Below are positions 1 through 8,156 of a stretch of DNA of 64,000 bases, in pieces. The stretch comes from Amycolatopsis sp. GM8. GTDB lineage: Bacteria; Actinomycetota; Actinomycetes; Mycobacteriales; Pseudonocardiaceae. The stretch lies in NCBI RefSeq assembly GCF_021653975.1, contig NZ_JAJKFK010000002.1:620001-684000 (forward strand), in the 5' to 3' direction. The notes under the pieces are model-generated. The model searched no databases. It had not been told where the DNA came from and worked only from the letters and a program-made list of their open reading frames with translations. The translations under genes and the position numbers were made by a program. The number at the start of each line of letters is the position of its first letter. The first letter of the stretch is position 1.

Positions 1-2
1 GG

Positions 3-533
3 AGCGACCTCACCGGCGACGAGGTCGTGGCCACCGCGGTACTGCTGCTGATGGCCGGGCACGAGGCGACGGTGAACGTCATCGGCAACGGCGTCTGGGC
101 CCTGCTGCGGCACCCCGATCAATGGCGGCGGCTGTGCGAAGACCCGGCACTGCTGGACACCTGCGTCGAGGAGCTCATCCGCTACGACTCGCCGCTGCAG
201 TTGTTCGAGCGCACCGCGACCGAGGACGTCGAGATCGCCGGTTTCCGCGTGGGGAAGGGCGAAAAGATCGCCGCGCTACTGGGCGCGGCCGGCCGCGATC
301 CGAAGGTGTTCGACGAGCCCGGCAAGCTGGACATCGGCCGGAAACCCAACGCGCACTTGGGTTTCGGTGCCGGGATCCACTACTGCGTCGGCGCCCCGCT
401 GGCCCGGATCGAGATCGCCGCCGCCCTCCGCGCGCTCACCACCCGGCTGCCCGGACTCCACCTCACCGGCGAACCGCGACGGCGACCGGAGTTCGTGATC
501 CGCGGTCTGCGGACGCTGCCCGTGTCAGCGTGA
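3..533 (+). CDS. Cytochrome P450, C-terminal part (5' end outside window)
   Basis: Heme-thiolate monooxygenase; only the last 176 residues are inside the window and the frame is open to the left edge. Visible P450 landmarks in order: the I-helix oxygen-activation motif AGHEAT (bases 54-71), the K-helix ExxR as ELIR (171-182) and the heme-binding loop FGAGIHYCVG with the Cys ligand at bases 384-386. These fit a soluble bacterial class I P450, which needs ferredoxin and ferredoxin reductase; none is in view. The substrate cannot be told. Its end overlaps the convergent DUF4328 gene by 9 bases. Confidence 0.93.
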   Translation, partial: SDLTGDEVVATAVLLLMAGHEATVNVIGNGVWALLRHPDQWRRLCEDPALLDTCVEELIRYDSPLQLFERTATEDVEIAGFRVGKGEKIAALLGAAGRDPKVFDEPGKLDIGRKPNAHLGFGAGIHYCVGAPLARIEIAAALRALTTRLPGLHLTGEPRRRPEFVIRGLRTLPVSA

Positions 534-1436
534 GGTGGTCGGCCGGACCGGGCGCAGCGCCGGCGCCGGAGCGTTCTTGACCGCGATCACCCGCCGCACC
601 CGCAGCCGGTCCAGCGAGATCGGCGCGAGCAGGCTCGTCAACCGCTGGATCAGCAGCGCCGTCAGCACCGCCAGCAGCGCGGCCGAGGCGTCGAGCAGCC
701 CACTGAGGAACACCCCGTCGGCCTGCGCCTGGACACCGTCCCGGAACCGCCAGACGATCACCAGGATCATCAGCACGGCGTTGAGCACCCAGGCGGCCCA
801 CCACGCGAGCACGAACCGCGAGGGACGTGGTCGCCGCGACGGCGAGCGCCGCAGGACGGCGTGCTCCAGCTCGGCCAGGATCGAACCGGCCATCACCAGG
901 TTGAACCCCGGCACCAGCACGCCGACCAGCACCTGCCGGGTCGAGCGCGGCGGCTCGTGCCCGCTCACGTCGGCCGCGGCCTGGCGTGCGATCACCAGCC
1001 ACCACAGCGCCGACGCGACGCCCAGCACCCCGAACACGACCGTCAGCAGCGAGGCGATGATCTCCAGTGTGTCCGACATCGCGACGACACCCGTGTGCAA
1101 AGCCGCGTTCCGGCTGATCACCAACAGCGCGTACCGCCAGAACTCGGCGACCGCGCCGGTGAGCGCGAGCCCGGCCAGGAACCACAGGATCATGACCGCG
1201 TTGCGCGACAACAACCGCACGCGCTCCACCGGACGCGGGTAGCTCGACGGCATGCCCGGCACCAGCGTCGGCGCGCGCCACGTCAGGTTCGGGAACCCCC
1301 AGCGCGGCGGGACGGGATAGGCGGGCGGGCCGGTGTAGCGCGCGGGCGGCCTGGACCGGCGCGGCGGCATCGCGCCGGGCGGCGGTGTCGCCACCCAGCG
1401 GACGCGCGGGCGGTAGTGGTATCGGCCGGGCTGCAT
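525..1436 (-). CDS. DUF4328 domain membrane protein
   Basis: Protein of 303 residues. The first ~80 residues are a Pro/Arg-rich cytoplasmic segment (many RPP and PPR steps). Several hydrophobic segments follow, including ones near 85-110, 130-160, 175-190, 205-235 and 240-270, in the pattern of DUF4328 actinobacterial membrane proteins. The ATG has a weak AGG six bases upstream and lies 7 bases after the rhodanese stop, so the two are probably cotranscribed. The molecular role is unknown. The family name is my recognition of the hydrophobic/Trp pattern, not a search result. Confidence 0.7.
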   Translation of the reverse strand: MQPGRYHYRPRVRWVATPPPGAMPPRRSRPPARYTGPPAYPVPPRWGFPNLTWRAPTLVPGMPSSYPRPVERVRLLSRNAVMILWFLAGLALTGAVAEFWRYALLVISRNAALHTGVVAMSDTLEIIASLLTVVFGVLGVASALWWLVIARQAAADVSGHEPPRSTRQVLVGVLVPGFNLVMAGSILAELEHAVLRRSPSRRPRPSRFVLAWWAAWVLNAVLMILVIVWRFRDGVQAQADGVFLSGLLDASAALLAVLTALLIQRLTSLLAPISLDRLRVRRVIAVKNAPAPALRPVRPTTSR

Positions 1437-1443
1437 GGGGGAC

Positions 1444-1782
1444 CTAGAGGATCTCCGGCGCGGCGTCCGGCTGCTCGCTCACGACGGGACGGCCCTCGGC
1501 GTGCCAGGACTTCATGCCGCCGCCGACGTTCACCGCTTCCCAGCCGCTGGCGTTCAGCCAGGCCGTCGCCCGGGCGGACCGGCCACCGGACCGGCACACG
1601 ATGTACAGCGGCTGGCCCTCGGGAAGGTCGTCGACGCGGGAGGGCAGCTCGCCCAGTGGGATGTGGACCGCACCGGGGGCGTGCCCGGCGGCCCACTCGT
1701 CGTCCTCCCGCACGTCGACCAGGGTGATGTCGCTGGCGGGGAGTTCGGAGACGGAGGCGGTGGGAAGCTGAGCCGGATTCAC
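1444..1782 (-). CDS. Rhodanese-like domain protein
   Basis: Single-domain rhodanese of 112 residues, the usual size for GlpE/PspE-type sulfurtransferases. The N-terminal LVDVREDDEWAAGH signature is followed by the active-site loop CRSGGRS (Cys63 to Ser69), and the conserved NVGGGMKSW segment closes the fold. Cys63 would carry a persulfide. No signal peptide is seen, so it should be cytoplasmic. It starts with GTG without a convincing Shine-Dalgarno site. The physiological sulfur acceptor cannot be inferred from the DUF4328 gene downstream. Confidence 0.9.
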   Translation of the reverse strand: MNPAQLPTASVSELPASDITLVDVREDDEWAAGHAPGAVHIPLGELPSRVDDLPEGQPLYIVCRSGGRSARATAWLNASGWEAVNVGGGMKSWHAEGRPVVSEQPDAAPEIL

Positions 1783-1823
1783 CCGGTCAGTTTCCCACGC
1801 GCCTCCGTCGAGTGCACGTGAGC

Positions 1824-3440
1824 TTAGTGAACGACGGCCTTCTCGGCGTGTGCACCGGTCAGCGCCCGGACTTCCATCTCCGCGTACTTCTCCTCGTTCC
1901 GTTCCTTCGACAGGACCGTGCCCAGCCAGCCGAGGAAGAACGAGAGCGGGATGGACACCAGGCCCGGGTTGGACAGCGGGAACCAGTCGAAGTTCGCGCC
2001 CTTGATCATCGAGGTGGACTCACCGGACACCGCGGGCGAGAAGACGATCAGCACGATGGTGATGACCAGGCCACCGTAGATGCTGAACAGCGCACCCCGG
2101 GTGTTGAACCGCTTCCAGAACAGCGAGTACAGCAGCGTCGGCAGGTTCGCCGAGGCCGCCACCGCGAAGGCCAGCGCCACCAGGAACGCGACGTTCTGGC
2201 TCTTGGCGAGGATGCCACCGGCGATCGCGATCGCGCCGATCACCAGCGCGGTGATCCGGGCGACCCGCACCTCCGAAGCGGCGCTGTCCACCTTGCCCTT
2301 CTTGATCACGTTGGCGTAGACGTCGTGCGCGAACGACGCCGACGCCGTGATCGTGAGCCCCGCGACCACCGCCAGGATGGTCGCGAACGCGACCGCGGCG
2401 ATGAACCCGAGCAGCACCGGGCCGCCCAGTTCGAGCGCGAGCAGCGGCGCGGCCGAGTTCGTGGTGCCCGGCGCCTTGCTGATCTTGTCCGCGCCCACCA
2501 GCGCGCCGGCACCGTAGCCGAGCACCAGGGTGAACAGGTAGAAGATGCCGATCAGCACGATCGCCCACACCACGGACTTCCGGGCTTCCTTGGCGTTCGG
2601 CACGGTGTAGAAGCGCATCAGCACGTGCGGCAGGCCTGCCGTGCCGAGCACCAGCGCGATGCCCAGGGAGAGGAAGTCGAGCTTGCTGGTGCCGGTCTTG
2701 CCGTACTGCTTGCCCGGCCCGAGCAGCGCCTCGCCCTTCGCACCGCCGCCGGCCTTGTCGACGGCGTGCTGCAGCAGGCTGGAGAAGTTGAACCCGTACT
2801 TGGATAGCACCCACAGCGTCATCGCGAGCGCGCCGACGATCAGCAGCGCGGCCTTGATGATCTGCACCCAGGTGGTGCCCTTCATCCCGCCGATCAGCAC
2901 GTACAGCACCATGATCACGCCGACGACGGCGATCACGATGTCCTGGCCGACGTTGCCCTGCACACCGAGCAGCAGGTTGACCAGACCACCGGCGCCGGTC
3001 ATCTGCGCCAGCAGGTAGAAGAACGACACGATCAGCGTGGACACCGCGGCCGCCGCGCGCACCGGACGCTGCTTCATCCGGAACGCGAGCACGTCGCCCA
3101 TGGTGAACTTGCCGGTGTTGCGCAGGAGTTCCGCGACCAGCAGCAGGGCGACCAGCCACGCGACCAGGAACCCGATCGAGTAAAGGAAACCGTCGTAGCC
3201 GTTGACCGCGATCGCCCCGGCGATACCGAGGAACGAGGCCGCGGACAGGTAGTCACCGGAGATCGCGATGCCGTTCTGGGGACCGGTGAACGCGCGGCCC
3301 GCGGCGTAGTAGTCCGATGCCGTCTTGGTGTTCCGGCTCGCCCAGAACACGATGACGAGGGTGATCGCGACGAAAATCGCGAAAATGATGATGTTGAGCG
3401 TCGGGTTGCTGCCCTCGACGCCCGCCGCCAGTGTCTTCAC
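1824..3440 (-). CDS. Sodium:solute symporter, acetate/monocarboxylate type (ActP/MctC-like)
   Basis: Integral membrane protein of 538 residues in the SSS family, importing a short carboxylate such as acetate, propionate or pyruvate with Na+ or H+. Family marks are the N-terminal SDYYAAGRAFTGPQNG, ISGDYLSAASFLGIAG, the GGMKGTTWVQ loop, GTAGLPHVLMRFYTVP and about 13 hydrophobic segments. Its start overlaps the stop of the DUF485 gene by 4 bases (ATGA-type coupling), the classical YjcH-ActP arrangement. A second related symporter lies just upstream at 4069-5853. The exact substrate is not readable from sequence. Confidence 0.92.
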   Translation of the reverse strand: MKTLAAGVEGSNPTLNIIIFAIFVAITLVIVFWASRNTKTASDYYAAGRAFTGPQNGIAISGDYLSAASFLGIAGAIAVNGYDGFLYSIGFLVAWLVALLLVAELLRNTGKFTMGDVLAFRMKQRPVRAAAAVSTLIVSFFYLLAQMTGAGGLVNLLLGVQGNVGQDIVIAVVGVIMVLYVLIGGMKGTTWVQIIKAALLIVGALAMTLWVLSKYGFNFSSLLQHAVDKAGGGAKGEALLGPGKQYGKTGTSKLDFLSLGIALVLGTAGLPHVLMRFYTVPNAKEARKSVVWAIVLIGIFYLFTLVLGYGAGALVGADKISKAPGTTNSAAPLLALELGGPVLLGFIAAVAFATILAVVAGLTITASASFAHDVYANVIKKGKVDSAASEVRVARITALVIGAIAIAGGILAKSQNVAFLVALAFAVAASANLPTLLYSLFWKRFNTRGALFSIYGGLVITIVLIVFSPAVSGESTSMIKGANFDWFPLSNPGLVSIPLSFFLGWLGTVLSKERNEEKYAEMEVRALTGAHAEKAVVH

Positions 3441-3817
3441 TCGGCGTCTCCTTCGGCGGTCGCCGTGGTCTGGACCTTCTCACCTTCGAGCTCGGTGCGG
3501 ATCTTCTCCGAGAGCGGGTCGAGCCGCCGGTTGGCGTACCGGACGTACAGCCAGGTGATCAGGAACGTGGTCACGAACTGCAGCAGGCCGATGAGCAGGC
3601 CGACGTTGAAGTTGCCGGCGATCTTCGTCGCCATGAACTTGGGCGCGTAGTCGGCGAGCAGGACGTAGACCAGATACCAAGCCAGGAAGAGGACCGTCAT
3701 GGGGAAGACGAAGGTGCGGAGCCGGTGACGCAGCTGCGTGAAATCCGGACTCTCCTGCACCTCTTTCCAGTCGCTGCCCGGGCCTGACCCTTCCAGGCCC
3801 TGGTCGGTGGTGCTCAC
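3437..3817 (-). CDS. DUF485 membrane protein, symporter partner (YjcH-like)
   Basis: Protein of 126 residues with two membrane segments (about 36-56 and 70-95) and charged ends. The short soluble N-terminus, the FVFPMTVLFLAWYLVYVLL segment and the ITWLYVRYANR motif are typical of DUF485, which is nearly always encoded next to ActP-type symporters. It overlaps the symporter gene by 4 bases, so translation is probably coupled. Proposed role is assembly or activity of the symporter; this is context inference, since the family has no settled biochemical function. Confidence 0.88.
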   Translation of the reverse strand: MSTTDQGLEGSGPGSDWKEVQESPDFTQLRHRLRTFVFPMTVLFLAWYLVYVLLADYAPKFMATKIAGNFNVGLLIGLLQFVTTFLITWLYVRYANRRLDPLSEKIRTELEGEKVQTTATAEGDAE

Positions 3818-4068
3818 GGGACGACCTCGCTTTCCATGGTCTCTACCTCTTCCGGTCGGTGGCTGCGGTAGATCTTGCCCTTAAAGGCGAGATATGTTGT
3901 TAATCCTTTCGGGTGAATGACATTACAGAAAGTAGCGTCCCGTTCCGTCCTGTTTCAGAATTCATGGCCGCTTCGCGAACCTTGCCGCGACCACAAATTC
4001 AAAGGTCCCCCTAACGCAGAGCAAAGTAACCGCCAGACGGGTGAAAATAACGAACAGGCTCCGGACCG
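3818..4068. other. Intergenic region upstream of the DUF485-symporter pair
   Basis: A 251-base gap with no plausible gene. It must hold the promoter for the leftward DUF485-symporter operon and the 3' end of the second symporter transcript. An AT-rich patch at about 3885-3930 contrasts with the flanking coding DNA. I could not pick a convincing promoter hexamer pair or a LytTR-type direct repeat. Confidence 0.5.
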
Positions 4069-5853
4069 CTACCTGCGGTGCTTGCCGCGGCCCGCGCGAT
4101 GCCGGCTTTCGACCTGCCCGAACCGGGCGACGGCGCGGTCCCGCATGAAGCCCAGCGGGTCCGGCGCGTGCAGCCGCAGCATCACGGCGTTGACGTCGGC
4201 CGGGCGGCCGCCGCGGGTGCCGAGGCTGACCACGATGGTCACCGCGAACGCGATCGGCACCGTGAGCAGCGCGGGCTGGTCGGCCAGCCAGGGCGCCCAG
4301 TTGCCGGTGTAGCCGCTGACCGTGTTGAGCACGAGCGCGGTCAGCACGAGGCCGCCGCCGACGACCATGCCGGCCATCGCGCCCGGCCAGGTCAGGCCGC
4401 GCCACCAGATGCCGAGCACGAGTACCGGGGCGAACGTCGACGCCGCCAGCGCGAAGGACATCCCGACGCTCAGCGACAGGTCGGTCGAGCGCATCGTCAG
4501 CGCGAGCACCAGCGGGATGGCGCCGACGATCACCGTCGCCCAGCGGAAGTCCGGCACCCGGCCCTTGAACAGGTCGGTCGAGATGACGCCCGTGACGCTC
4601 ACCATGAGCCCCGACGAGGTGGACAGGAACGCGGCGAACGCGCCCGCCATGATCACCGCGGTCAGGATCTCGCCGCCCACCCCGGGCAGCACCGACTGCG
4701 GCAACAGCAGCACCGCGGCGTCGGTCTGCCCGGTGACCAGCAGCTGCGGCACGTACATCCGCGACATCGCGCCGAGCAGCGTCGGGAACAGGTAGAACAG
4801 GCCGAGCAGCAACAGCACGTGCACCGCGGTGCGGCGGGCGGCCTTGCCGTCGGGGTTGGTGTAGAAGCGGACCAGCACGTGCGGCAGGCCCATCGTGCCG
4901 AGGAAGGTCGCGATGAGCAGCGAGTAGGTCTGCAGCAGGTCGGACAACCCGTTGCTGCCCGGCCGCAGCCAGTCGTCGTTGTTCGCGACGGCCTGGGTCA
5001 CCACCGGCACCGGCGTCCCGGCCTCGAACCGCAGCACGGTGCCCTTCGGCACGTACTCGGTCGCGCTCTTGGCCCAGACCACGGTCCGCTCTTGGGCGTC
5101 GCCCGGCCCCCGCACGTGCAGCGGGGTCAGCGTGTTGACCCGCAGGTTCACGTCGGTGTCGATCCGGACCGTGGTGTCCGCGGCGAACTGGGGCGGCGCG
5201 GGTGCGCCGAGGGCGCCCGCCGGGCCGGCATGCCCGCCGCTGACGAACACCGCGCACAGCACGAAAGCGGGCACGGCGAGCGCGAACAGCTTGAGCCAGT
5301 ACTGAAAGGCCTGGACCACCGTGATCGCGCGCATGCCGCCGGCGAGCACGTTGACGGCGACGATCACGGTCACCGCCACCGAGCCGATCCACAGCGGCAC
5401 CGACGGCAGCACGGTATTCAGCGCGAGCCCGGCGCCCTGTAGCTGCGGTACCAGGTACAGGATGCCGATCACGACCACGAAACCCGTGGCGCAGCGGCGA
5501 AGCGCGACGGAACCGAGCCGCGCCTCGATGAAGTCCGGCAGCGTGTACGCGCCCGAACGCCGCAACGGTGCCGCGACGAACAGCATCAGCGCGAGATAGC
5601 CCGCGGTGAACCCGATCGGGTACCAGAGGCCGTCGGCCCCCTCCTTGAGCACGATCCCGGCGACGCCGAGGAACGACGCGGCGGAGAGGTACTCGCCGGA
5701 GATGGCGGCCGCGTTGCGGCGCGAGCGCACCGTGCGGCGGGCGACCAGGAAGTCGTGCGTGGTGCTGGCAAACCGGGACGAGCGATGACCGAGGTAGAAG
5801 GTCATCACGGCGACCAGCACCGTGCCGGTCAGCGCCCACGCGTTCAGCTGCAC
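4069..5853 (-). CDS. Second sodium:solute symporter (SSS family) with an extracytoplasmic insert
   Basis: Protein of 594 residues related to the symporter at 1824-3440: it shares ISGEYLSAASFLGVAG (res 51-66), GGMRAITVVQ and GTMGLPHVLVRFYTNP. It differs by a roughly 95-residue hydrophilic stretch (res 206-300) between membrane segments, with alternating Thr/Val and Asp/Arg that looks like a small beta domain. The C-terminus is basic and His/Arg-rich. It lies 19 bases after the small membrane protein gene and in line with the LytTR regulator, so it is probably the regulated transporter of that system. A carboxylate substrate is likely. Confidence 0.88.
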   Translation of the reverse strand: MQLNAWALTGTVLVAVMTFYLGHRSSRFASTTHDFLVARRTVRSRRNAAAISGEYLSAASFLGVAGIVLKEGADGLWYPIGFTAGYLALMLFVAAPLRRSGAYTLPDFIEARLGSVALRRCATGFVVVIGILYLVPQLQGAGLALNTVLPSVPLWIGSVAVTVIVAVNVLAGGMRAITVVQAFQYWLKLFALAVPAFVLCAVFVSGGHAGPAGALGAPAPPQFAADTTVRIDTDVNLRVNTLTPLHVRGPGDAQERTVVWAKSATEYVPKGTVLRFEAGTPVPVVTQAVANNDDWLRPGSNGLSDLLQTYSLLIATFLGTMGLPHVLVRFYTNPDGKAARRTAVHVLLLLGLFYLFPTLLGAMSRMYVPQLLVTGQTDAAVLLLPQSVLPGVGGEILTAVIMAGAFAAFLSTSSGLMVSVTGVISTDLFKGRVPDFRWATVIVGAIPLVLALTMRSTDLSLSVGMSFALAASTFAPVLVLGIWWRGLTWPGAMAGMVVGGGLVLTALVLNTVSGYTGNWAPWLADQPALLTVPIAFAVTIVVSLGTRGGRPADVNAVMLRLHAPDPLGFMRDRAVARFGQVESRHRAGRGKHRR

Positions 5854-5872
5854 GGCAAGTAGTGTGGCACTG

Positions 5873-6376
5873 TCAGTTTTCGATCATGTCAACGAAGTCG
5901 CGTTCGTGGCGTTCGGCGAGGCGGTTGTAGACCAGACCCGCGAGCAGGAGCAGCGGAAACGGGAGTACCGCCAGCAGCAGCCAGGCCAGCGGCAGGCCGA
6001 CCACCCGCAGTCCGGCGAAGTCCGGCGAGAAGTAGAACGCCAGCGGCAGGCCACCGAGCACGACCAGCACCAGCGCGGCGAGCAGGAGCCCGGCCCGCAG
6101 CTGGTGTTTGACCAGGTCGTCGATCAGCAGCGTGCCCCAGCTGGTCTGTTCTTCGAGCTCGACCCGGGCGCGCAGGGTGGTCGACCGCGACCGGGGGTCG
6201 GCCAGCACGACTCGTTGCCGCTTGGGCGGTTTCGCCGGCGTGTCGGGCTGCGGCGGTTCGACCGGCACCGGCGGCACCCGCTCGACCGTCGCGGGTTCGT
6301 GCTCGCCGTAGCTCTTGCCGAGGGTGGGGTCCGGTTCCCGGACCCCACCCACATGGCGGTAGACGTCGTCGTTCAT
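5873..6376 (-). CDS. Small two-helix membrane protein, probable symporter partner
   Basis: Protein of 167 residues. Residues 1-85 are a Pro-rich, charged cytoplasmic region (VPPVPVEPPQPDTPAKPP). Two hydrophobic helices follow (about 93-115 and 123-150), then an acidic tail. Topology and position just before a symporter match DUF485 partners, but I do not see the DUF485 sequence motif, so the match is by layout only. Its start overlaps the stop of the LytTR regulator by 4 bases, so regulator, this protein and the symporter form one transcription unit. Confidence 0.72.
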   Translation of the reverse strand: MNDDVYRHVGGVREPDPTLGKSYGEHEPATVERVPPVPVEPPQPDTPAKPPKRQRVVLADPRSRSTTLRARVELEEQTSWGTLLIDDLVKHQLRAGLLLAALVLVVLGGLPLAFYFSPDFAGLRVVGLPLAWLLLAVLPFPLLLLAGLVYNRLAERHERDFVDMIEN

Positions 6377-7200
6377 CGGCCGGTCAGGCGGTCTTTCAGC
6401 TCACGCGTGTGCCGCCGCGACACCGGCAGGAGCTTCTCGTCGTTGCCGATCACGACCTGGTAGCCGCCCTGGCCCATGCGCAGCTCGGTGATCAGGTTCA
6501 GCGCCACCAGGAACGACCGGTGGATGCGCACGAACCCGGCCTTCTCCCACCGTTCTTCCAGCTGTGTCAAGGGAATCCGGACCAGGTGGCTGTTGCCGTC
6601 GGTGGTGAACAGCCGCGCGTAGTCGCCCTGCGCCTCGACCCAGCGGACCGTCGAGCGCGGCACCAGTTTCGTGGTGCCGGCCAGTTCGACCGGGATCACC
6701 TCGTCGTCGTCCGGTTTCGCCGGGGCGACCGCGCCCGCCGGACCCGCCACCGCCGGCGTGCTGCGCAGCTTGTCCAGCACGCGGTCCACGGCCCGGTCCA
6801 GCCGGCTCTGGTTGCACGGTTTCAGCAGGTAGTCCACGGCCCCGAGATCGAACGCGTTCACTGCCTCGGAGGCGTGCCCGGTGACGAACACCAGCACCGG
6901 CGACGGGTTGAGCGCGGAGAACACGCGCGCCATCTCCATCCCCGACAGCCCCGGCATCTGCAGGTCCGCGAACACCGCGTCGATCGTCGGGAGGCCGAGT
7001 TCCTTGCGCTGCAACAGCTCGTCGTCGTTGGAGGCCAGCAGGCGCAGCGCCTCGGCGGCGTCGACCGCGGCGAAGACCCGGCGGATGTGCGGGTTCGCCT
7101 GCAGGCCCTCGACGAGCAGGCTCAGCCCGTGGGGTTCGTCGTCCACGGCGAGGACCACCAGTCGCCGTGTGTCAGTTTGCGCACTCACAGTGGTTCGCAT
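6373..7200 (-). CDS. LytTR-family response regulator
   Basis: Protein of 275 residues. The receiver domain (about 14-135) has the acidic pair D20-D21, phosphoacceptor D79 in FADLQMPG, T107 and K127 in LLKPCN. A Pro/Ala linker leads to a LytTR DNA-binding domain (about 170-272) with WVEAQGDYARLFT, FVRIHRSFLVAL and LLPVSRRHTRELKDRL. It lies in the same direction as the LytS-type kinase at 8157-9422, and the two form a natural pair. It is translationally coupled to the downstream membrane protein and symporter, so these are the likely targets. Confidence 0.95.
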   Translation of the reverse strand: MRTTVSAQTDTRRLVVLAVDDEPHGLSLLVEGLQANPHIRRVFAAVDAAEALRLLASNDDELLQRKELGLPTIDAVFADLQMPGLSGMEMARVFSALNPSPVLVFVTGHASEAVNAFDLGAVDYLLKPCNQSRLDRAVDRVLDKLRSTPAVAGPAGAVAPAKPDDDEVIPVELAGTTKLVPRSTVRWVEAQGDYARLFTTDGNSHLVRIPLTQLEERWEKAGFVRIHRSFLVALNLITELRMGQGGYQVVIGNDEKLLPVSRRHTRELKDRLTGR

Positions 7201-7248
7201 CCTGCCCAGTACACGGGTTGCTGTCCATACCGCGCTTGGGCGAACGCA

Positions 7249-8091
7249 TTACAACCCGTAGCGGCTCCAGATTGCCTTGTGCGAAACGGCTTCCAAGATC
7301 GACGCGGCGGGGGCGCCGATGCCGAGCCGCGCGAGCAACGGCTTCTTCGGTTCCGCCATCTTGATCTCCGCGTCGGGGAACCGCTCCGCGACCAGCTCAC
7401 GGAGGGTGGCGAGGCCGTCGATCAGGCCCAGTTCCTTCGCCTTGGCGCCGAGCCAGACGTCCCCGGTGAACAGGTCCTCGGTCTCGGCCAGCCGGTCACC
7501 GCGGCGTTCCTTGACCCAGCTCACGAACAACTCGTGCAGCTGGGCGTGCATCTTCTTCAGCCACTCGACGTCCTCGGGCTTCTCCGGGCTGAACGGGTCG
7601 AGCCTCGACTTGTTCGCGCCCGCGGTGTGCAGCCGCCGTTCGATGCCGAACCGCTCCAGCAGCCCGGTGAACCCGAACCCGCCACTGATCACGCCGATCG
7701 ATCCGACCAGCGAGGTGCGATGCGCGTAGATCTCGTCCGCCGCGCACGCGAGCCAGTACCCGCCCGACGCCGCGACGTCCTCGCAGAACGCGAGCACCGG
7801 CACGTCCTTCTTCTTCGCGGCCAGCTGCCGGATCCGCTCCGCGACCAGCCCCGACTGCGTCGGCGCGCCGCCCGGTGAGTTGATCAGCAACGCGACGGCC
7901 TTCAGCCGGTCGTGGCCGAACGCCCTGGTCAGCGCCGATTCGACGGCTGCGAGGTTGATCGTGCCGCGCGCGAGCGGCGATGGGGTCGGCGTGATGACGC
8001 CGTGCAGCTTGACGACGGCGACCACGTCGGTGCGGTCGACCCGGTCGCCGAGCTTCGGGATCCTGCTCGCTAGCTCCGTGACGGTGGCCAT
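7249..8091 (-). CDS. S49 family peptidase (SppA/SohB-like)
   Basis: Serine protease with a Ser-Lys dyad, 280 residues. The nucleophile is S109 in EDVAASGGYW and the general base is probably K161 in TAGANKSRLDPF; the 52-residue spacing equals that of bacterial SppA. The oxyanion segment INSPGGAPTQSG precedes them. There is no N-terminal membrane helix, unlike classical SppA, so it may act from the cytoplasm or be peripherally bound. It lies between the kinase and the LytTR regulator in the same direction, with gaps of 65 and 48 bases, so it may belong to that operon. Confidence 0.9.
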   Translation of the reverse strand: MATVTELASRIPKLGDRVDRTDVVAVVKLHGVITPTPSPLARGTINLAAVESALTRAFGHDRLKAVALLINSPGGAPTQSGLVAERIRQLAAKKKDVPVLAFCEDVAASGGYWLACAADEIYAHRTSLVGSIGVISGGFGFTGLLERFGIERRLHTAGANKSRLDPFSPEKPEDVEWLKKMHAQLHELFVSWVKERRGDRLAETEDLFTGDVWLGAKAKELGLIDGLATLRELVAERFPDAEIKMAEPKKPLLARLGIGAPAASILEAVSHKAIWSRYGL

Positions 8092-8156
8092 AGGTCCAAT
8101 GTAGCGGCGCGAAGCGTCTCCGTTGAGGGTGGTGGTGGGCGAGGGGCCGGCGCAGG

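Noticed and set aside
1812-2807. Long frame opposite the first symporter
   Set aside because: Arg/His/Gln-rich antisense shadow of a clear SSS gene; no family features.
4010-4055. Repeated TAACG/TAACC steps as LytTR sites
   Set aside because: Spacing and matches too weak compared with known LytTR direct repeats.
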